Assembly: GCF_000447795.1 (NCBI RefSeq)
Contig: NZ_AUNI01000009.1
Location: 372,001-436,000, forward strand
Direction of reading: 5' to 3'
DNA: 64,000 nucleotides
DNA from: Bacteriovorax sp. Seq25_V
GTDB lineage: Bacteria; Bdellovibrionota; Bacteriovoracia; Bacteriovoracales; Bacteriovoracaceae
Made by a program: the position numbers and the translations under genes. Every line of letters begins with the position of its first letter. Within the stretch, counting starts at the first letter, position 1. Of this stretch, positions 54,353 to 62,962 are shown piece by piece. Below the pieces are notes generated by a model. That model worked only from the letters and a program-made list of their open reading frames with translations. It did not search any database and was not told the origin of the DNA.

Positions 54353-55342
54353 TTGAAAAGACTTTTGTTGAAGTTGTCAGTTTGTTTAATGTTTACATGT
54401 CTGTCTCATTCTTATGAGGCGAATATGTTCTCTATGGGGGAAAATTATGAGGTCTGTACTATTGCAAATTCAGATATCTGTCAGGGAGAAAATTGCAAAT
54501 TTAAACATTATATAAATCCCAAATGTATCGAGGGGCAACGTAATATCGGTAAAGATCACTTTACCGTTTCTCAAAAATCGAAGCCTAGGCAGGTCTCATT
54601 TCGAAAATTAAAATCAATTAATGGCAATAAATATATCGAAACTAATTCAGGTGAAGAAGTTATTATAGGTTTTGATTTTTTAAATGATTATCCTGAAGAA
54701 AAACGTCCGCATTTTTCTAATGGGAATCGGGAGACTATTTCAATCCCTTATCCTAAGCTCAAATATTTTAAAAATGACAAGTATCCTGTTGCGTATTTAT
54801 CAATAGAAGGAATGATGACTGTGGAAGAAATACCTTATTTTGATAAACCCGATGGAGCGAAAATAGATATTTTAAGCTTTTCGACTAACATAGGAGATGA
54901 TTGCCATAATCAAAATATTATTAGCTTTATCGATATGGACACATTTCCTTACGGCTATAAGTGTTGGAAAACATTTATTAAAGTATATGAAGTTCAAAAT
55001 GATCTCTGGTTTAAAATCAAATTGCTTGATGGAAAGTTTGCTTGGATCAAGCGTGATCCTGCAATAGTTCACTTATCGTCGCTAATAAATATGAAAAATT
55101 ATGCTATTGTCACAGCCGATAAAAAAATATTTAGGGATAAGAAAAATCGTTTGATTTCACTCGGTAATGCTGATGTAAACCTTATTGATTACCGTTTTAG
55201 GAAAGGAAAATTAGAATATCAAGTAAAAGTAACAGTGCCGGGCTGTGGTGGTAATTATGATGAGAAGGCAATTAAAGCCTATGATACAGGATGGATAAGA
55301 TATGAGGATTTTCTCACTCTTTGGCAACCCAATAGTTGCTAG
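54353..55342 (+). CDS. Secreted hypothetical protein
   Basis: The TTG start after CGGAGA gives 329 residues with a signal peptide (MKRLLLKLSVCLMFTCLSHS). Multiple cysteines follow (CTIANSDICQGENCKFKHYI). The body is beta-rich and may contain an SH3-like part (LWFKIKLLDGKFAWIKRDPA). No known family. It is likely envelope or secreted, in line with the toxin that follows after a MITE copy. Confidence 0.6.
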   Translation: MKRLLLKLSVCLMFTCLSHSYEANMFSMGENYEVCTIANSDICQGENCKFKHYINPKCIEGQRNIGKDHFTVSQKSKPRQVSFRKLKSINGNKYIETNSGEEVIIGFDFLNDYPEEKRPHFSNGNRETISIPYPKLKYFKNDKYPVAYLSIEGMMTVEEIPYFDKPDGAKIDILSFSTNIGDDCHNQNIISFIDMDTFPYGYKCWKTFIKVYEVQNDLWFKIKLLDGKFAWIKRDPAIVHLSSLINMKNYAIVTADKKIFRDKKNRLISLGNADVNLIDYRFRKGKLEYQVKVTVPGCGGNYDEKAIKAYDTGWIRYEDFLTLWQPNSC

Positions 55343-55365
55343 AAGAGCCCTCAATAAACTGCCCC

Positions 55366-55522
55366 TAAACTGCTCCATTTAAATGGGGACAGAATTTCTG
55401 ATTACTCAATAATTACTTCGCGATAGATAAAGTTATTTCTGGCGGTTCGAATAATAAGACAGTAAATATTTAATATAGCAGGGAAATTTCTAAAGTTGTC
55501 CCCATTTAAATGGAGCAGTTTA
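55366..55522. mobile_element. MITE-like element, copy B (157 bp)
   Basis: TAAACTGCTCCATTTAAATG at the left is exactly mirrored at the right end (CATTTAAATGGAGCAGTTTA), with perfect inverted ends of about 26 bp. It shares an inner CTCAATAATTACTT with copy A. It lies between the 54353 gene and the toxin-like gene and encodes no protein. Confidence 0.9.
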
Positions 55523-55599
55523 AGGCTTGTATATCACTGAAAATAGGGGATATTCCCAAAAAGAATACATTTAATTGCAAGAACTTACGATAAGAGCAT

Positions 55600-56262
55600 A
55601 TGCAATTTATCAAACTTCGATACTTCTTCCAACTAATACTTCTTCTGGTATTAAGCTTCGATAGTATCAATTATAGCGCACACAGAAAAATCAGTTCTAC
55701 TTACTCCACGCGCCCGATAACTGATATTTCTTGTCGTGAGGCCCTCGATCAATTCTTCGCACCAAATGTCGTTGAAGATAATGTCATTCTCTGGCACGAA
55801 TTCAAATCCAATGAAGCAATAATTAATCCAAAATATTCAATGCATGAAGATTTTGAAAACCTCGCCGCTGATCCCGACCATAATTTTACGCAAACACATA
55901 CGAGTCAACTTGAGGCGGTCAGTGGTATCTACGCACGAGAGAGGGGAGTCATCACTGCCAACATCATCAGAGGTCCTGAAGGCACAGAGTTTGTGGATGC
56001 TGATGGCATTTTTTGGGATGTTAAAACACCCGTCTCTCCTCAGATAAATGACCGCTGGGAATTTGATATTGATAATGTCGGAACTAGTATTAAAACTAAG
56101 CTTGAATCAAAGGATAATATAAATATCCTTGTGGATCTCTCCTATATGCGAGTTGATAATAGAGCACATTTGAGGTCTTGGATTGAAGCTAATATCTCAG
56201 AGAATTTTCAAAATCGAATCAAATTCATCAGCGTTCCTGATGCAATTATTGGCAACCATTAA
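55600..56262 (+). CDS. Secreted nuclease-like toxin (PD-(D/E)XK type)
   Basis: The 220-residue protein has a signal peptide (FFQLILLLVLSFDSINYSA). The C-terminal 90 residues resemble CDI-type tRNA or DNA nuclease toxins: EFVDADGIFWDVKTP gives the D…DVK core, then INILVDLSYMRVDNRAHLRS. No immunity gene is visible next to it. Copies of the MITE flank it on both sides (55366 and 56260), and the right copy starts in its stop codon. It may be a secreted effector or an orphan toxin. Confidence 0.6.
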   Translation: MQFIKLRYFFQLILLLVLSFDSINYSAHRKISSTYSTRPITDISCREALDQFFAPNVVEDNVILWHEFKSNEAIINPKYSMHEDFENLAADPDHNFTQTHTSQLEAVSGIYARERGVITANIIRGPEGTEFVDADGIFWDVKTPVSPQINDRWEFDIDNVGTSIKTKLESKDNINILVDLSYMRVDNRAHLRSWIEANISENFQNRIKFISVPDAIIGNH

Positions 56263-56417
56263 ACTGCTCCAGTTAAATGGGGACAGAAATCCCGAAAACG
56301 TAATAATATCTCTGCATTAAATTATTATTTTATGAGCTGTTAAAATATTTACAGGCCAAGCACTTAATATAACAGATAATAGTCTTAATATTATCCCCAT
56401 TTAACTGGAGCAGTTTA
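56260..56417. mobile_element. MITE-like element, copy C (158 bp)
   Basis: TAAACTGCTCCAGTTAAATG is mirrored exactly by CATTTAACTGGAGCAGTTTA at the other end. The TAA of the left end is also the stop codon of the toxin-like gene. With copy B it brackets that gene. Confidence 0.9.
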
Positions 56418-56543
56418 AAGTATCTATATATTTTTTAATGTGCTATAGTGCATTAAGGATAAGGTTTTTCTTTTCGTTTCTTCATTTTTCTTTAAAAAGT
56501 CAAGTCGACAAACAATCGTAAAATTTAGTTCAAAATTTATTTT

Positions 56544-56562
56544 CCACAGGAACTTCCTGTGG
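56544..56562. promoter_or_regulatory. 19-bp near-perfect palindrome before the RRM gene
   Basis: CCACAGGAA and TTCCTGTGG flank one C. It would form a strong hairpin (CCACAGG/CCTGTGG) in the leader about 65 bases before the RRM gene, or serve as an operator. A second repeat, TCGTAC/GTACGA, follows at 56573-56595. Confidence 0.5.
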
Positions 56563-56626
56563 GGCTGCTATATCGTACATTATTAATACGTACGACATAG
56601 TACTCAAATATATCAAAGGAGATAGT

Positions 56627-56911
56627 ATGAGTAACAAAATGTATGTAGGAAATTTATCATTCAACACTGTAGAAGATTCATTAAGAGAAGTTTTCTCTCA
56701 ATATGGAGAAGTCTTATCTTGTAGACTTATTATGGATAGAGACACTGGAAGAAGCAAGGGATTTGGTTTTGTAGAGATGGAAACATCGCAAGCTGCAATG
56801 ACTGCTATTTCTAATCTTGATGGTAGCGACCTTGATGGTAGAAACTTAAAGGTTAATGAAGCTAAGCCACAGGAAAGTAGAGAGAGAAGCTTTGGTGGAA
56901 GTCGCTGGTAA
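56627..56911 (+). CDS. RRM RNA-binding protein
   Basis: The 94-residue protein is a single RRM: MYVGNLSFNTVEDSLREVF holds RNP2 and SKGFGFVEME holds RNP1, with a short Arg/Gly tail. Such one-domain RRM proteins are cold- or stress-linked RNA chaperones in several phyla. AAAGGAG precedes the ATG. It ends in a strong terminator. Confidence 0.9.
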   Translation: MSNKMYVGNLSFNTVEDSLREVFSQYGEVLSCRLIMDRDTGRSKGFGFVEMETSQAAMTAISNLDGSDLDGRNLKVNEAKPQESRERSFGGSRW

Positions 56912-56920
56912 TTAGCATGC

Positions 56921-56947
56921 AGGCAAATTAAGTTTTGCCTTTTTTTT
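56921..56947 (+). terminator. Rho-independent terminator of the RRM gene
   Basis: AGGCAAA, a short loop and TTTGCCT followed by a run of T form a classic terminator 10 bases after the stop. Confidence 0.85.
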
Positions 56948-57061
56948 CGAATAGAAACTAGCTTAATGATAACGTAGCCTCAATAGAAAGTGATAGACAG
57001 TTCGTCTCTGATTCTTCGATGCCGATGATATCGTTTTGGGTAAAGAGGATGAGGGAGTAAC

Positions 57062-57547
57062 ATGGAACAAGTTGAAAGTATTATTGGTAAAAATATAATT
57101 AGTAGCAATGTTGGAATTGGGGAGATTGTGGGTATTACTACTCTTCAAGATGATGGAGAAGAGTTTTACAAAGTTTCTTTTCCAAAAAATAAATGCATTA
57201 ATTATTTCTCAGTAAAAAACAATACTGGTTATAGAGTATTGGCCACGCCAAAAGTTATCAATAAAGCAATTATTCAATTCAAAACTAGTTTTGATCATAT
57301 TGAATATGCGACTACTCAAGAAAAAATAAATATGCAAAAACAAATGTTGAAAGAGGTTAACGTGGTTAAGTTAGCGAAGTCTCTTTCAATATTAAATAGT
57401 GAGAAGACATTACACGCGCAATTAAGTAAGCCGTTTAATGATTCTCTATCTTCATTTATAGATGAGATTGCTTTTGTTTTAGGTGTTAAGCATGCTGATG
57501 CTTACTTAATGCTTGATTTAAAAGTACCGGCGAAAAAGAAAGCCTAA
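57062..57547 (+). CDS. CarD-like transcription factor
   Basis: The 161-residue protein begins with an RNA-polymerase-interaction-like domain (SNVGIGEIVGITTLQDDGEE; FYKVSFPKNKCINYFSVKNN; YRVLATPKVINKAI). The helical remainder is like the CarD/CdnL C-domain (KALQ-type helices: MQKQMLKEVNVVKLAKSLS). CarD proteins stabilise open promoter complexes. It follows the RRM gene and precedes a cold-shock protein. Confidence 0.75.
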   Translation: MEQVESIIGKNIISSNVGIGEIVGITTLQDDGEEFYKVSFPKNKCINYFSVKNNTGYRVLATPKVINKAIIQFKTSFDHIEYATTQEKINMQKQMLKEVNVVKLAKSLSILNSEKTLHAQLSKPFNDSLSSFIDEIAFVLGVKHADAYLMLDLKVPAKKKA

Positions 57548-57601
57548 TCTTAACATTACAAAAGATGATCGTATTGATCATTTGATATATCAGGAGAATT
57601 G

Positions 57602-57796
57602 ATGAAAACAGGAACAGTAAAATTTTTTAGTGATGAGAAGGGTTTTGGATTTATTACACCAGATGGAAGTGGAGATGATATCTTTGTTCATGTTTCATCG
57701 GTAGAAAATGGAACATTAAATAAAGACGATAAGGTTACTTATGAAGTTGGCCAAGGGGCAAAAGGTCCTTGTGCAGTTCAAGTTAAGGCAAACTAA
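57602..57796 (+). CDS. Cold-shock protein
   Basis: The ATG at 57602 after AGGAG is preferred over the TTG one codon upstream. The 64-residue CSD protein has RNP1 (KGFGFITPDG) and RNP2 (DIFVHVSSV). It is a CspA-family RNA chaperone and fits the adjacent RRM and CarD genes. Confidence 0.93.
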   Translation: MKTGTVKFFSDEKGFGFITPDGSGDDIFVHVSSVENGTLNKDDKVTYEVGQGAKGPCAVQVKAN

Positions 57797-57803
57797 AAAA
57801 AAT

Positions 57804-57847
57804 GCTGTCGTATACTTAATCTTAGTTACACGACAGCTTTATACACA
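57804..57847 (+). terminator. Terminator-like hairpin after the cold-shock gene
   Basis: GCTGTCGT and ACGACAGC form the stem, with an A tract before it and TTTAT after it. It ends the csp transcript. The U-tract is short, so it may be weak. Confidence 0.65.
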
Positions 57848-57959
57848 AATCCGTCATGCTTATCGCATAAATCACTAGAAAAAGTTTGGTTTTTATTTTC
57901 TTCTCTCTTATTATGTTAGAGAACAAATTTTAATTCTCCTTAATTAATCGAGAGAAGAG

Positions 57960-58934
57960 GTGAGTGTGACTATTTTTATAACTTCCGTTATTTTTGGGTT
58001 GGTTTTACTTATTTGGAGTGCTGACAAGTTTGTCGATGGTGCATCAAATGTTGCCCGTCATTATGGAATGTCTCCACTTCTCATTGGAATGGTTATTATA
58101 GGTTTTGGAACATCAGCACCTGAGATGGTCGTTTCAGCACTTTCTTCGATGCAGGGAAATCCTGGAATTGCTCTTGGAAATGCCTATGGTTCAAATATTA
58201 CTAATATTGCTCTAATTTTGGGAGTTACAAGTTTAATTGTCCCGATTACTGTTCATTCGCAAGTACTGCGTAAAGAGCTTCCAATTTTATTTATTATCAC
58301 TTTAATTAGTATTGGTGCACTTATTGATTTTAATCTCTCAAGAGTTGATGCAGTTATTTTACTCCTGCTTTTTGTTGGAATCATGGGCTGGACAATTAGA
58401 GAGGGGATCAAAAATAGTAAAGATGCATTTGCCAAGGAGATGGACGTCGAATTAAAGGAGCATAAGGCCCCTCTTTCTCGATCATATTTCATGCTCATTG
58501 GTGGTTTGATTCTTCTTGTTGTTAGTTCCAGGCTCCTTGTTTACGGAGCAGTCGGCATTGCTCAAGCTCTGGGCGTTTCTGATATCATTGTTGGATTGAC
58601 AGTCGTTGCTGTTGGTACCTCGTTACCAGAACTGGCCTCATCGGTCATTGCTGCGAGAAAAGGAGAACCTGATATTGCTCTTGGGAATGTTCTTGGGTCA
58701 AATCTCTTTAATACACTTGCTGTTGTTGGTATCTCGGGATCAATTCATCCTTTCGCAATAGAGAAAGAAATTTTCTACCGTGATATTGGTGTGATGACAG
58801 TACTCACTTTCTCTTTATTTATTTTTGGATCTTCTTTTAAAAAACAAGGAAAGATAACGAGGTTAGAAGGGGGGATTCTTCTCTCTTCTTATGTGGCCTA
58901 CACTGTTTATTTAATTTCGACTGTGGCGAAATAA
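57960..58934 (+). CDS. Ca/Na exchanger, YrbG/CaxA family
   Basis: GTG start after GAAGAGG; 324 residues. Two inverted repeats hold the alpha motifs: GFGTSAPEMVVSALSSMQGN with GNAYGSNITNIALILG, and AVGTSLPELASSVIAARKGE with GNVLGSNLFNTLAVVG. About ten TM helices. It exchanges Ca2+ for Na+ or H+ across the inner membrane. Confidence 0.93.
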   Translation: MSVTIFITSVIFGLVLLIWSADKFVDGASNVARHYGMSPLLIGMVIIGFGTSAPEMVVSALSSMQGNPGIALGNAYGSNITNIALILGVTSLIVPITVHSQVLRKELPILFIITLISIGALIDFNLSRVDAVILLLLFVGIMGWTIREGIKNSKDAFAKEMDVELKEHKAPLSRSYFMLIGGLILLVVSSRLLVYGAVGIAQALGVSDIIVGLTVVAVGTSLPELASSVIAARKGEPDIALGNVLGSNLFNTLAVVGISGSIHPFAIEKEIFYRDIGVMTVLTFSLFIFGSSFKKQGKITRLEGGILLSSYVAYTVYLISTVAK

Positions 58935-58966
58935 TCAAAAGATGGCCGGAAATGGCAGAAGAAGGC

Positions 58967-59265
58967 TTAGTCCTTCTTCTTTAAATTTTTAATTGTCTCA
59001 CATAGTTCGTCGATTTTAATCGGCTTTTGTACAAAATCGACCATTCCGGCTTCAATACATCTTTGCTTGTCTTCACTTAGAACGTTTGCAGTCATTGCAA
59101 TTATTGTAGATGCACTCTTATTCCTTAATATTTGCTTTGTTGCTGTCACTCCATCCATGACAGGCATTTGCATATCCATAAATATAAGGGAGTACTCATT
59201 TTTAAGGGCCATCTCAACTGCAATTTTTCCGTTGTCTGCGATGTCACATGAATACCCAAGTTTTT
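58967..59265 (-). pseudogene. Receiver domain cut off from the hybrid kinase
   Basis: The frame contains the rest of the REC domain: SLIFMDMQMPVMDGVTATKQ (phosphoacceptor Asp), STIIAMTANVL and DFVQKPIKIDEL. It lacks its own start and continues the kinase C-terminus in another frame. Restoring one T in the T5A7 run on the coding strand (plus 59261-59272) joins LAKSF to LKKLGYSCDIADNGK. It is therefore the C-terminal part of the same hybrid kinase. Confidence 0.85.
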
Positions 59266-61935
59266 TTAAAAACTTTTTGCAAGAGTTTGATTAATTCTAT
59301 TATCTTCGACGACTAGGATATTATGTGGATATTCATGAGAAAAGTTTTCATAATTTATTTTACTGCTCTCTTCAATTAATTGATTTCCCTCTTCTACAGT
59401 TAGGAAAAAAGAGAATTTTGATCCCTTTTCTTTTTCGCTTTCAACTTTGATTTCTCCACCCATGAGTTGTGCAATCTTTAATGAGATCGAAAGTCCAAGG
59501 CCAGTTCCTCCATATTTTCTTGTGATTCCACTATCAACTTGTGAAAACTCTCTAAATAATTTTTCCTGCTCTGTTTTCGACATGCCAATACCATGATCTT
59601 CTATACTGAAGCATAGCTGAATATTATTTTCACTATCCATAATTCTTGAAATGATGAAATAAACATCTCCTCCTTCGTTGGAGAATTTGACAGCATTACT
59701 GAGTAAATTGATGAGTACTTGCTTTATCCTGATTGCATCTGAAAGTAAAATATTTGGAATTGTGTTATCTATCTCTGTATGTATTGTAATTCCGCGCTCT
59801 GATGCAATATTGGCAAGCAGATAAACCACGTCATCGATACTTTTCCTTAGATCAAAACTATATTTTTCAATCTCTAGTTTTCCTGATTCTATCTTTGAGT
59901 AATCAAGAATATCATTGAGAATTGTTAATAAACTATCTCCACATGATTTAATTGTTAGTAACATCTCCTTCTGTTCATTGTTTAAAGGAGTATCGCCTAG
60001 AAGGGAGACCATTCCGATAATACCATTCATCGGCGTTCGAATTTCATGGGACATGTTTGCGAGAAAAAGTGACTTTGCTTTTGCAAAATCTTCAGCACGG
60101 TCCTTTGCCTCAACAAGTAGGTTTTGATATTTTACTTCTTTAGTGTTATCCCAGTTCGTCCCAATCATCGCATACGGCTCCCCATTTTCGTATCTAAGGA
60201 CAACGGCTTTCGCTCTGATGTATTTAGTCTTGTTCGTAGCTGTTTTTATGCGAAAGGTTGTATCAAAGTCTCTAATGCCATCTATCGCATCTTGGAGCTC
60301 TTTTTCGCCTTGCCGTTTATCATCAGGATGAAGACTCTTTTCCCATGCATCATAATGACCAGTGAAGTTATCCTTGTCGATTTCGTAGAGCTTGTACATT
60401 GAATTATCCCATACAAGGCTATTGTCTATCAAATTGTATCTCCAAAGAGCAACCCCAGTTCCATCGAGAATCAGTCGTGATTGAAGTTCTGTTAGATCTT
60501 TTTCTTTCTTTAGGTTTTGATGTCCTATAATCTCGCCGATTACTTCTAGAAAAGGTTTGAGTGAATTAAAAAATTCATTAGAGTATCCACTCTTACGGTT
60601 AGCAACACCCACCATCGCTACGAATTGATTATTGAAATAAATTGGAACACCAAGAAATGCATTGAGGGGTGGGTGTCCTTTTGGAAGGCCTGAAGAACTT
60701 GGATGCTTTGAGGGAGTGTTTGTTATTACCTCTTTTCCTGTTTTTATGACTTCCCCAAATAGGGTCGCTAGGTTTTTAAACACCAGTCCATTTTCTGCAT
60801 TTTCTTGATAGAATTTTTTTGTCTCTTCATTCCAGGAGATATCAGTTATTGCAAATGTTTTTAAGAAAGGATTTGAATCTTGATCACGTAATATTTCACC
60901 GATGAAGCCATATTCACTTTGTGTGATTTTTAGAACCTCAGAGAGAAGAAAGTTATAAAATGTATTGCTATTTTTAATTTCTTTTGAAATTGCTATACTT
61001 GTATAGTCTATGTACTTTCTTCTAACTTCCGAAATTGATTTAGTGATTTCGTTACTAATAATCTCATTCGTGATATCAGTAAATGTTGCTATCGATGTTA
61101 TACCTTGATCTGTTGTCAAAGGAAGTGCATTTATTTTCAACCATCTAGAATTGCTTTTTCCTGTTGATATTCCCATTATAACGTCATAAATAGGTTTGTT
61201 TTCCTTCAGGCAACGAATCGATGGATGCTCATCAGGCGGAAATAGTGAACCGTCGAGTTTAATTGATTTCCACCTTGGATCGTAAGAGTCAACTCCTTGG
61301 AGCTGCTCTTCTGTTAGTTCTAAAATATCAAGTGCACACTTATTGAACTGTATGATCTTTCCTTTTTCATTCTGGATGACTACACCATTAATCATATTAT
61401 TCAATATTTCTTCAAAATGTTTACTTTGATTTATAACAACTTCTTGAGCTTTTCTTAATTCTAAAAGATTGATGACTTGCTTTGAAAGTGATTTTAGGGC
61501 GAGTTTTTGATGTTTCTTCAATGACTTTGCTTCACTGTCAATTACACACAAGGTTCCAATTCTAAAACCATCTGGTGTAATAAGTGGTGCTCCAGCATAA
61601 AATCTAACATGTGGTTCTTGAAGAAATAATGGGTTATCACAAAACCTTTCATCAAACTCAGCATCCTCGATAACAAAAATTTCATCAGACATAATAGCAT
61701 GTCCACAGTATGATATATCCCTTGGAGTTTCTGGAGCATCAAGGCCATACTTAGATTTAAACCATTGTCTCGATTCATCGACGAGACTGATTAAAGAGAT
61801 TTTCGTCTCACAGATAGCAGCTGCTGTATTTGTGATTTCATCAAAAACAGCCTCGGCTTCAGTATCAAGAATTTTGTATGACTCTAGTTTTTTAACTCTT
61901 TCACTGTCATTACTTGGAATTGGTGCTTTTTTCAT
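59266..61935 (-). CDS. Hybrid sensor histidine kinase (frame closes inside REC)
   Basis: The 889-residue frame reads in order: GAF (about 25-165; SRQWFKSKYGLDAPETPRDI), PAS (about 185-290), GAF (about 310-455), PAS (about 470-590), HisKA (FLANMSHEIRTPMNGIIGMV), and HATPase (NLLSNAVKFSNEG; EDHGIGMS; GGTGLGLSIS). It then enters REC (NILVVEDNRINQTLAKSF) and stops at TAA 59266. No TM segment is seen, so it is a cytosolic sensor. The stop follows a homopolymer; the rest of REC lies in another frame downstream. A -1 slip at TTT before the stop could restore it. Confidence 0.9.
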   Translation of the reverse strand: MKKAPIPSNDSERVKKLESYKILDTEAEAVFDEITNTAAAICETKISLISLVDESRQWFKSKYGLDAPETPRDISYCGHAIMSDEIFVIEDAEFDERFCDNPLFLQEPHVRFYAGAPLITPDGFRIGTLCVIDSEAKSLKKHQKLALKSLSKQVINLLELRKAQEVVINQSKHFEEILNNMINGVVIQNEKGKIIQFNKCALDILELTEEQLQGVDSYDPRWKSIKLDGSLFPPDEHPSIRCLKENKPIYDVIMGISTGKSNSRWLKINALPLTTDQGITSIATFTDITNEIISNEITKSISEVRRKYIDYTSIAISKEIKNSNTFYNFLLSEVLKITQSEYGFIGEILRDQDSNPFLKTFAITDISWNEETKKFYQENAENGLVFKNLATLFGEVIKTGKEVITNTPSKHPSSSGLPKGHPPLNAFLGVPIYFNNQFVAMVGVANRKSGYSNEFFNSLKPFLEVIGEIIGHQNLKKEKDLTELQSRLILDGTGVALWRYNLIDNSLVWDNSMYKLYEIDKDNFTGHYDAWEKSLHPDDKRQGEKELQDAIDGIRDFDTTFRIKTATNKTKYIRAKAVVLRYENGEPYAMIGTNWDNTKEVKYQNLLVEAKDRAEDFAKAKSLFLANMSHEIRTPMNGIIGMVSLLGDTPLNNEQKEMLLTIKSCGDSLLTILNDILDYSKIESGKLEIEKYSFDLRKSIDDVVYLLANIASERGITIHTEIDNTIPNILLSDAIRIKQVLINLLSNAVKFSNEGGDVYFIISRIMDSENNIQLCFSIEDHGIGMSKTEQEKLFREFSQVDSGITRKYGGTGLGLSISLKIAQLMGGEIKVESEKEKGSKFSFFLTVEEGNQLIEESSKINYENFSHEYPHNILVVEDNRINQTLAKSF

Positions 61936-62180
61936 TTTATATTATCTCTAGTTAGATCTATGAATGAGTAATAATCTTTTTGCGAATAAACTCGAGTTTT
62001 TTAATTTATTTTTAGTTAAGTATATTATCGGAACTCATGTCGATAAGATTAATTTAAGTGGTGCTAACTTTGGAGGTTTACTTTTTCCTGAAAAGCCTGA
62101 GGTGAAGAGTCGGATATTTGTAGGCATTACTTCACTGTCATTCATAATTTTTACATTTTAAATTTCATTCATTCATTTAT

Positions 62181-62843
62181 TTAAAAGATCTCATTATCAA
62201 TGTCATATTGAGTTGAAGTTAGTATTTTAACTTTATCTTTACAAACTTTTTTGAAAATATTTTCCATTTCTTCTGAAGATAATTTTTTAGGGAAAGGTAT
62301 TGAGAAGTATGGGATTCCATTCGTGTTCAAATTTATACTTCTTTTTGCCCGAGCAAAGAGACCTAGGTCTTTTACGACTTCTTTTTTGAAGATAATGACT
62401 AAGTGTTTCTTTAGCTTTTGAGTTCCATCTAAATCTCTATCGATTAGAAAGTCGCAAATGATTACTTTATCGATCTGAGGCTACTGGTAAGTTGTTGACT
62501 CAGCGACTAGTCCTGCAGAGAGTTCGATAAAAGTGTCGCTTGCAGTCAGAATATTATCACCTGTTTTTGAATGAATGAGTTTCCTCGTTCTTGGAAATAG
62601 TCCTACTATTACGATTAGACCAGCAAGCGAGAAGAAAGTACCAAAATAGACCGAAACTTGTTCATTGACCTTTTCGTGTCCTACATAGATGAATATCAAA
62701 CCCATTATAAGAAAAGCGAGACCAAGGAATAATTGGTATAGAATAACGCCCCATTTTTCTCTGAAGATAACAATTTGGTCAGAATATGTCTTAATTCTAA
62801 CTTGCATAGGATTTATTATCAGAGAAAACCAACTTCTACTCAA
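62181..62843 (-). pseudogene. Membrane protein interrupted by an in-frame amber codon
   Basis: The first part (62481-62843) gives 120 residues with two TM helices (ILYQLFLGLAFLIMGLIFIY; GTFFSLAGLIVIVGLF) and stops at TAG 62481-62483. The same frame then continues without stop to TAA 62181, reading IDKVIICDFLIDRDLDGTQK and on to STQYDIDNEIF. The downstream part has no start of its own, so this looks like one 220-residue gene with a nonsense mutation. Family unknown. It may be a recent mutation or a base-call error. Confidence 0.75.
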
Positions 62844-62917
62844 GAACCTTTTTTGTATAAGTTAAAAAATATTGCTTTGGAAAATGGCAGTACATTTCTT
62901 CCTTGCACAAAATTCGC

Positions 62918-62938
62918 AATTTTGGACAGGCCAAAATT
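62918..62938. promoter_or_regulatory. Inverted repeat operator before the AraC gene
   Basis: AATTTTGG and CCAAAATT flank ACAGG. It lies just before the extended -10 TGCTACAAT (62948-62956), which is only 6 bases from the ATG at 62963. Start of transcription would then be at or near the ATG, making a leaderless message. The repeat may be an autoregulatory site. Confidence 0.5.
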
Positions 62939-62962
62939 TTAAGCTTTTGCTACAATTTAATA

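Noticed and set aside
61964-62161. 65-residue plus-strand ORF
   Set aside because: No ribosome site, no family, and composition like intergenic DNA.
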